Source of the DNA: Halobacteriales archaeon QS_8_65_32
Lineage (GTDB): Archaea > Halobacteriota > Halobacteria > Halobacteriales > Halococcaceae
Length of the DNA: 40,153 bases
Direction: 5' to 3'
NCBI GenBank assembly: GCA_003022925.1
Contig: PXRY01000001.1
Location: 1 to 40,153 of the forward strand
Within the stretch, counting starts at the first letter, position 1. Every line of letters starts with the position of its first letter. Below are positions 35,037 to 40,153 of this stretch, in pieces. Below the pieces are notes generated by a model. It searched no databases. It was not told the origin of the DNA and saw only the letters and a list, made by a program, of their open reading frames with translations. The position numbers were made by a program, and so were the translations under genes.

Positions 35037-36782
35037 ATGGTCTCGCTGTTACACACGGCAGACACCCACCTGGGGTATCGCCAGTACCACCGTCCCGAAC
35101 GCGAGGCGGACTTCCGCGACGCTTTCTACCACGTGATCGACGCCGCCATCGCCGAGGAGGTCGACGCGGTCGTCCACGCCGGCGATCTGTTCGATTCGAG
35201 CCGGCCGGGGATCGACGCACTGTCGGACGCTCTGACAGGGCTCAAGCGCCTCCGCGAGGCGGACATCCCGTTCTTATCGATCGTCGGCAATCACGATGGG
35301 ACCCGCGACCGACAGTGGATCGATGTCTTTGCGTCGCTCGGCCTCGCGACCCGGCTCGACGATGCCGGCTTCAGCGTCCGAAGCGAGGGGTGTCACCTCG
35401 CGCTGTACGGGCTCGATTACGTTGATCCGGGCCGTCGCGACCGCCTCGATTACGCGTTCGATCCGGAGGCGGCGACGGGTGCTGACGCGGCCGTACTGGT
35501 AGCGCACGGGCTGTTCGAACCGTTTCCGAACGGCGACTGGGACGCTCGGGCGATCCGGCGGCAGAGTTCCGTCGAGTTCGACGCGATCCTCGCGGGCGAC
35601 GATCACACGAACCGCGAGACCGTCCTCTCGGAGTTCGGAACCTTGCTCATCTATCCGGGTTCGACCGAGCGGACCGCCGCGGACCAGCGCGAGCCGCGGG
35701 GCTATGGCCTCGTGGATGTCGATGGAAGCGGCGAGATCGAACGCGAGTTTCGCGAACTCGACACCCGGGAGTTCGTTTACGTCGACATCGAACTGAATGA
35801 GGGCGAGGGACTCGATCGCGTGCTCGCCGCGCTCGAAGACCGAGTTCGCGACCGGCGGGCGGTGACGGACTCGGAGCGGGAGGGGACCGACGAAGCGGCG
35901 GGCGAGGGAGAATCGGGCTTCGAAGAAGCGGTCGTGGTGGTCACGCTCACCGGGGCCGGCGAGCGGGTGTCGAGCGGGCCGATCGAGGAGTTCGGCCTCG
36001 GGCGCGAGGCGCTCACCGTTCGGGTCAACGACCGCCGGGAGTTCGACGACGACCTCGGCGAGTACGGCGAGGTCGCCTTCGCCGATCCCGAGCGCGCGGT
36101 CGAAGAGCGGCGACGAACCCTCGGCCTGAGTGGGGGCGGCCGCGAGATCGAGGACGTGATCCGGGACACCGACGCGGTGCCCGAGTCGAACGTCACCGAG
36201 GTAATCGAAGGCCGCGTCCGCGAATGGCTCGACGAGCGCCCGATCGGGACCTTCGAACGTACCGACCCGGAGCCGGCCGAGGAAGCCACAGCGGAGGGCA
36301 ACGAAGGTGATGACGGGAACGAGGACGAAGGCGGGAACGAAGGCGAAGGCAAAGACGAGACCGCGAACGTGCGAGCGGCCGGGACGGGGACGGCCGAGGC
36401 CGAAGCGGCCTCCGAGGGAACGGAAACCAACGGCAGGACGCCCGACGTCGGCGACCCGGAATCGAGCGAGACGACCGGGGACTCGAAGACGGCGGCGAGC
36501 GCGGCTGATGCCGACGGGACCGGAGACGGGGACCGACCGGACGGACTGGATGGACCGAACGGACCGAACGGACCGGACGAAAGCGAAGCGGAGGCGATGG
36601 GTGAGACGGAAGCGACGGGCGGGACAGAAGCGAAGAGCGAGAACAGGGACGATGGAAACAGCGGACGAGACCGGAACGGCGGGGACGGCGGGAACGGGAG
36701 AGACGAGGCCGACGACGGAAGCGAGGCGGACGGTGGAAGCGACGGGGACGGACGAACGACACAGGCGACGCTGTGGGACTGA
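35037..36782 (+). CDS. mre11: DNA double-strand break repair nuclease Mre11
   Basis: 581 residues from the ATG at 35037 (MVSLLHTADTHLGYRQYH). Metallophosphoesterase motifs in order: ADTHLG, HAGDLFDSSRP, SIVGNHDG, LVAHGLFEP, and LAGDDHTN (usually GHxH; here the last His pair is diverged, D-D-H). The nuclease and capping domains occupy about 1-400; the rest is a 170-residue low-complexity tail of Gly, Glu, Asp, Asn and Arg, unusually long. With Rad50, encoded 3 bp after the stop, it forms the complex that processes broken DNA ends. In haloarchaea the pair also limits homologous recombination and affects nucleoid compaction. It is preceded by the RIO2 gene. Confidence 0.94.
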   Translation: MVSLLHTADTHLGYRQYHRPEREADFRDAFYHVIDAAIAEEVDAVVHAGDLFDSSRPGIDALSDALTGLKRLREADIPFLSIVGNHDGTRDRQWIDVFASLGLATRLDDAGFSVRSEGCHLALYGLDYVDPGRRDRLDYAFDPEAATGADAAVLVAHGLFEPFPNGDWDARAIRRQSSVEFDAILAGDDHTNRETVLSEFGTLLIYPGSTERTAADQREPRGYGLVDVDGSGEIEREFRELDTREFVYVDIELNEGEGLDRVLAALEDRVRDRRAVTDSEREGTDEAAGEGESGFEEAVVVVTLTGAGERVSSGPIEEFGLGREALTVRVNDRREFDDDLGEYGEVAFADPERAVEERRRTLGLSGGGREIEDVIRDTDAVPESNVTEVIEGRVREWLDERPIGTFERTDPEPAEEATAEGNEGDDGNEDEGGNEGEGKDETANVRAAGTGTAEAEAASEGTETNGRTPDVGDPESSETTGDSKTAASAADADGTGDGDRPDGLDGPNGPNGPDESEAEAMGETEATGGTEAKSENRDDGNSGRDRNGGDGGNGRDEADDGSEADGGSDGDGRTTQATLWD

Positions 36783-36785
36783 CCG

Positions 36786-39470
36786 ATGCGATTCGATCGA
36801 CTCACTGTCGAGAACTACCGCTGTTTCGAGACGGGAGAAGTGCGCTTCGAGCCGGGCGTGACGGTCGTTCGCGGGGTCAACGGTGCGGGCAAGTCCTCGC
36901 TACTCGAGGCGTGTTTCTTCGCGCTGTACGGCGCGGCGGCGCTTCGGACCGCGGATGCCAACCTGGCGGACGTTGTTACTACTGACGCCGAGAGCTGTGC
37001 GGTCGAGCTCTGGTTCACCCACGCGGGCGCGGAGTACCGCGTCCGCCGGGAACTCAGGCGCACGGACGACCGGGCGAACCAGTCGAGCGCCGTCCTGGAA
37101 ACCCCCGAGGGTCGGATCGACGGGGCGCGGGCGGTCGACGACCGGATCGCCTCGCTGTTCCGGATGGACGCCGAGGCCTTCCTCAGTTGTGCGTACGTCC
37201 GCCAGGGCGAGGTAAACAAGCTCGTCGAGGCCTCGGCGGCCGAACGCCAGGACATCATCGACGGACTCGTCCGGTTGGGCGTTTTGGAGACTTACCGGGA
37301 TCGGGCGTCGGCGGCGCGCCTCGGCGTGAAACACGTTCGCGACGCGGCGGCGGGCGCGCTCGAAGACGTGACCGACCAGCTCGACGAAAAGAGCGAATCG
37401 GACCTCCGGGCGGCGCGCGAGCGGGTGGCAGAACAACTGAGCGAGGTCGACGAACGGCTCTCCGACCTTCGCGAGGAGCGCGAGAGCCACGCCGAACGGA
37501 AAGCCGACGCCGAGGAGACGATCGACGCCCAGGAGGAAGCCAGAGCGGAGCTCGCGGAGGCCCGCGAGGCGGTCGCCGACGCGGCGGAAGCGGTCGAGAC
37601 CACCGAGGACGCCCGCGAGGCGGTCGCCGAGAAGCGGGCACGGACCGACGAGCGGATCGAGACGGCCGACGAGGAGGCCCGCGAGGCACTCGAAGCCGCG
37701 AGCACCGAGGGCGTCGAGATCGAACCGGACGCCGACGCCGAGGCGGTCGGGGCAGCGATCGACGCGATTACCGAGGAGCGATCGGCCGTTCAAAGCGAGA
37801 TCGAGACCACCCAGCTGCGGGCCGAACAAGCCCGGGAGCAGGTATCGGAGTTGAAAACGGCCGCCGAGACGCGCGAGGAGGACGCGACGGAGCGCGAGCA
37901 ACGGGCCGCGGACCTCGAAGAACGGATCGAGGGCGACGAGGCGACGATCGACGAGACGCGCGACGACATCGAGGAGATCGACGAACGGATCGAGACGGGG
38001 CAGGCGCGCTTCGAGGACACGCCAGTAGAATTCGGTGACGCCGAGGCGTTGCGCCGTGAGACGGCGAGCGAGCGCGAGACGGTCGCCGAGGAGCTAACCG
38101 AGGTCAGAAGCGACCTGAAGGCTCTGACCCAGAGCATCGAGCGGGCTGCAGAGCTCCGCGAGGCGGGCAAGTGCCCGACCTGCGGACAGGACGTCGCCGA
38201 GTCGCCACACGTCCACTCGCTCGACGACGACCGTGAACGGGCGAAAACTCTCGAAGCGAGGCACGAGACGCTGAGCGAGGAGGTCGAGAATATCGACGAG
38301 CGGATCGAACGAGCCGAGGATCTCGTCGAGATCGAGACGACCATCGACCTCTTGCGGGACAAACGCGCGGCGAAAACGGAGGTACTCGACGAACGCACCG
38401 ACGCGATCGAGGACAAGCGGACGCGGGTCGAAGACCTCCGCGAGGAGGCCGCGGCGAAGCGAGAGGAGGCCGCAGCGAAGCGAGAAGAACGCACGGAACG
38501 CGAGGCCCGGGCCACCGAATACGAGGACGACCTCGACGACCTGCGCGAGCGCAAAGAAGCCCTCCGCGGGCGGGGCACATGTCTCGAAACCGCCGCGGAA
38601 GCCTTCGAGACGCGTTCGGAACTCGAAGGCGAACGGCAACAGGCGGGAGAACGCTACGAACACCTCGGCGAACTGCTCGACGAACGCCGGGAGGGGCTCG
38701 CCGAGCGGCGATCTCGGTTGAGCGACCTCAAAGAACGCGTCGACGAAGCACGCGTCGCAGCAGCGAAGGAGACGAAAGAAGAGGCGACGGAGGAGATCGA
38801 CACGCTCGACACGGAAATCGAGGAGGTAGAGACCCGCCGCGACGGCCTTCAGAACCAGTTGGGGCGGATCGGAAGCGAACTCGATCAGGTGGCGTCGCTT
38901 CGCGAGCGTCGCGAGGACTTGGAAGAACGGGTCGGCGCGCTTTCGTCGCTGTACGAGGAGTGCGAGGAACTCCAGCGCATGTATGCCGACCTGCGGGCCG
39001 ATCTGCGCCAGCGCAACATCGCGGCGCTCGAACGGCTCGTGAACGAGGTGTTCGATCTCGCCTACCGCAACGACGCCTACGACCGGATCACGTTAGACGG
39101 CGAGTACCGGGCGACGATCCACGAGAAATCGGGGAACGTTCTCGAACCGGGCAAGCTCTCGGGCGGCGAGCGTGTTCTTTTCAATCTCGCGCTGCGCTGT
39201 GGGATCTATCAGCTGCTCGTCGAAGGCGCGGAAGGCACCGCGCCGATGCCCCCGCTCATCTTAGACGAGCCGACCGCTCACTTAGATGCGGGCCACGTCG
39301 ACCGAATCGACGGCGTGGTCTCGCGGATGCGCGAGATCGGCGTCGAACAGACGATCGTGGTCTCACACACCGACGAGCTGATCGACGCCGCCGACCACCG
39401 CATCGAGGTGACCCAACGGCCGGCGAGCAATCGCTCGGAGGCACACGCCGAGAGCGACCTGCTGGTCTGA
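36786..39470 (+). CDS. rad50: DNA double-strand break repair ATPase Rad50
   Basis: 894 residues. The N-terminal ATPase half has Walker A VNGAGKSSLLEA (about 32-43) and the Q-loop YVRQGEVNKLVEA. A long heptad coiled coil (about 190-740, extremely Glu/Arg/Ala-rich) is split by the zinc hook GKCPTCGQDVAE with its CPTC motif (about 461-464), through which two molecules join. The C-terminal half has the ABC signature KLSGGERVLFNLAL (about 790), Walker B PPLILDEPTAHLD (about 824) and the D/H loops. All parts are complete and the length is normal. Co-operates with Mre11 upstream; the 3-bp gap implies one transcript. Confidence 0.97.
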   Translation: MRFDRLTVENYRCFETGEVRFEPGVTVVRGVNGAGKSSLLEACFFALYGAAALRTADANLADVVTTDAESCAVELWFTHAGAEYRVRRELRRTDDRANQSSAVLETPEGRIDGARAVDDRIASLFRMDAEAFLSCAYVRQGEVNKLVEASAAERQDIIDGLVRLGVLETYRDRASAARLGVKHVRDAAAGALEDVTDQLDEKSESDLRAARERVAEQLSEVDERLSDLREERESHAERKADAEETIDAQEEARAELAEAREAVADAAEAVETTEDAREAVAEKRARTDERIETADEEAREALEAASTEGVEIEPDADAEAVGAAIDAITEERSAVQSEIETTQLRAEQAREQVSELKTAAETREEDATEREQRAADLEERIEGDEATIDETRDDIEEIDERIETGQARFEDTPVEFGDAEALRRETASERETVAEELTEVRSDLKALTQSIERAAELREAGKCPTCGQDVAESPHVHSLDDDRERAKTLEARHETLSEEVENIDERIERAEDLVEIETTIDLLRDKRAAKTEVLDERTDAIEDKRTRVEDLREEAAAKREEAAAKREERTEREARATEYEDDLDDLRERKEALRGRGTCLETAAEAFETRSELEGERQQAGERYEHLGELLDERREGLAERRSRLSDLKERVDEARVAAAKETKEEATEEIDTLDTEIEEVETRRDGLQNQLGRIGSELDQVASLRERREDLEERVGALSSLYEECEELQRMYADLRADLRQRNIAALERLVNEVFDLAYRNDAYDRITLDGEYRATIHEKSGNVLEPGKLSGGERVLFNLALRCGIYQLLVEGAEGTAPMPPLILDEPTAHLDAGHVDRIDGVVSRMREIGVEQTIVVSHTDELIDAADHRIEVTQRPASNRSEAHAESDLLV

Positions 39471-39524
39471 ACCGGTCGCTCCCTCGCCGTCGGCGGATCG
39501 GTCGGTTCGCCTATTGACCGTCGA

Positions 39525-40091
39525 TCACTCGACGTTCTCGCCCTGGTAGCTCCCCGCGTAGCTCCCGTCGTGGTCCGCGCGCGCGAGGACGAACTGGGCG
39601 AAGCGGGCACCGCGCTCGATCTCGATCTCGTGGTAGACTTCGAGGAGTCCCTCGCCACGACCGCGGTAGCCGGCGTCCCAGACCGCGGTGTCCACCGTAC
39701 AGGAGTTGCGCATGAGCGACGAGCGGGGGTAGACGAACCCAATGTGACCCTCGGGGATCTCGATTTCCTCGGCGTAGCGGGCCACGTAGCCGCCGGGTGA
39801 GAGCCGATAAACCGACGGGTCGTCGGTTCCGGGACCGTCGGCACCGCTTTCGATACCGCTACCGTCGGCGGCGTCGTTAGCGTCAACGTCGCTGCCGTCA
39901 GCGTCCCTCTCGGTGCCGTTCTCCGGTACGACCGGCTCGCGCTCGCCGACCCGCTTCCCGTCGCGGGCGATACGACCGGGCTCGCACCCGCGAAACACCG
40001 CATCGAGGGTGAGGTCGACGCCGCTGGGCTGGATCTGGATCGGGTCGATCGGCGAGACGAACTCGGCGACGAAGGAACCGGATTCGAACAT
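39525..40091 (-). CDS. dCTP deaminase-fold dUTPase (deoxyuridine triphosphate nucleotidohydrolase)
   Basis: 188 residues. Trimeric dCTP deaminase/dUTPase fold motifs: IQPSGVDLTLDAVF, GHIGFVYPRSSLMRNSCTVD, DAGYRGRGEGLLEVYH, RGARFAQFVLARA, and C-terminal SYQGENVE. The PRSSL motif and the form of the DAGYRG motif are shared by deaminase and dUTPase members, so which reaction (dCTP to dUTP, dUTP to dUMP, or both) cannot be settled; haloarchaeal genes of this form are usually named dUTPase. About 40 acidic residues (ENGTERDADGSDVDANDAAD) are inserted between the first strands and the core, a pattern also seen in UvrC and MetX here. The last 62 bp of the window are its upstream region. Confidence 0.85.
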   Translation of the reverse strand: MFESGSFVAEFVSPIDPIQIQPSGVDLTLDAVFRGCEPGRIARDGKRVGEREPVVPENGTERDADGSDVDANDAADGSGIESGADGPGTDDPSVYRLSPGGYVARYAEEIEIPEGHIGFVYPRSSLMRNSCTVDTAVWDAGYRGRGEGLLEVYHEIEIERGARFAQFVLARADHDGSYAGSYQGENVE

Positions 40092-40153
40092 ACTCGCCGG
40101 GCGAACGGAACGGACAAGGATCTATCGAGTCCTCCCGGATTTCGTGACGTTCC

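Overview
The window is chromosomal DNA from a halophilic archaeon (class Halobacteria). The signs are GC-rich sequence, strongly acidic proteins, AT-rich TATA-type promoters placed so that transcripts are leaderless or nearly so, a Tat lipoprotein signal, and family versions typical of haloarchaea (membrane-anchored winged-helix regulator, DtxR-type metal repressor, RIO2-Mre11-Rad50 neighbourhood, dCTP deaminase-fold dUTPase). Species cannot be fixed from the sequence alone.

Layout. 0-5 kb: end of an SPFH/band-7 gene, a ferritin-like protein, uvrC, and a secreted/membrane protein that joins calcium-type repeats outside the cell to a winged helix inside. 5-7 kb: a two-gene ABC-2 exporter. 7-10.4 kb: a metal-homeostasis block (ZIP transporter, DtxR-family repressor, GDT1/TMEM165-family transporter) whose three upstream regions carry related TTAG..CTAA operators; the GDT1 gene has an in-frame TAA. 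10.5-15.8 kb: ligA, an SDR dehydrogenase, a class V aminotransferase, a winged-helix gene broken by a TAG, and a hypothetical gene. 16-22.5 kb: MFS and EamA transporters, a NAD-kinase-like gene, then metY-metX (methionine synthesis by direct sulfhydrylation). 22.6-30.3 kb: a small hypothetical, a sulfatase-superfamily enzyme with Thr at the nucleophile position, serB, a Tat lipoprotein with a partner gene, an intact paralogue of the broken winged-helix gene next to a palindromic operator, and serA. 30.3-34.9 kb: a decayed zone with a hairpin-array repeat, a twice-broken alpha/beta hydrolase, an oxidoreductase remnant, a 627-bp inverted-repeat insertion, and a RIO2 kinase gene split by a 17-bp tandem duplication. 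35-40 kb: mre11-rad50 and a dUTPase-like gene.

Most notable. First, a dispersed, non-coding, structured element occurs four times (about 1.1, 9.4, 15.9 and 30.4 kb), always intergenic and always in the same orientation. Its two ends can pair with each other, the pairing covaries between copies (GAAAG/CTTTC in two, GGAAG/CTTCC in another), and the interior is filled with hairpins that differ from copy to copy. The 30.4-kb copy has six consecutive long stems with small loops. I do not recognise this family. Second, there are unusually many broken genes for one 40-kb stretch: GDT1, a winged-helix gene, the hydrolase (two lesions), an oxidoreductase and RIO2. These could be real decay, reversible switching or assembly error; reads would decide. 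Third, AT-rich inverted ends of about 25 bp bound an insertion with a near-perfect 7-bp target duplication.

The work was by eye from the sequence and the supplied ORF track. Family names rest on motif recognition, not on searches.
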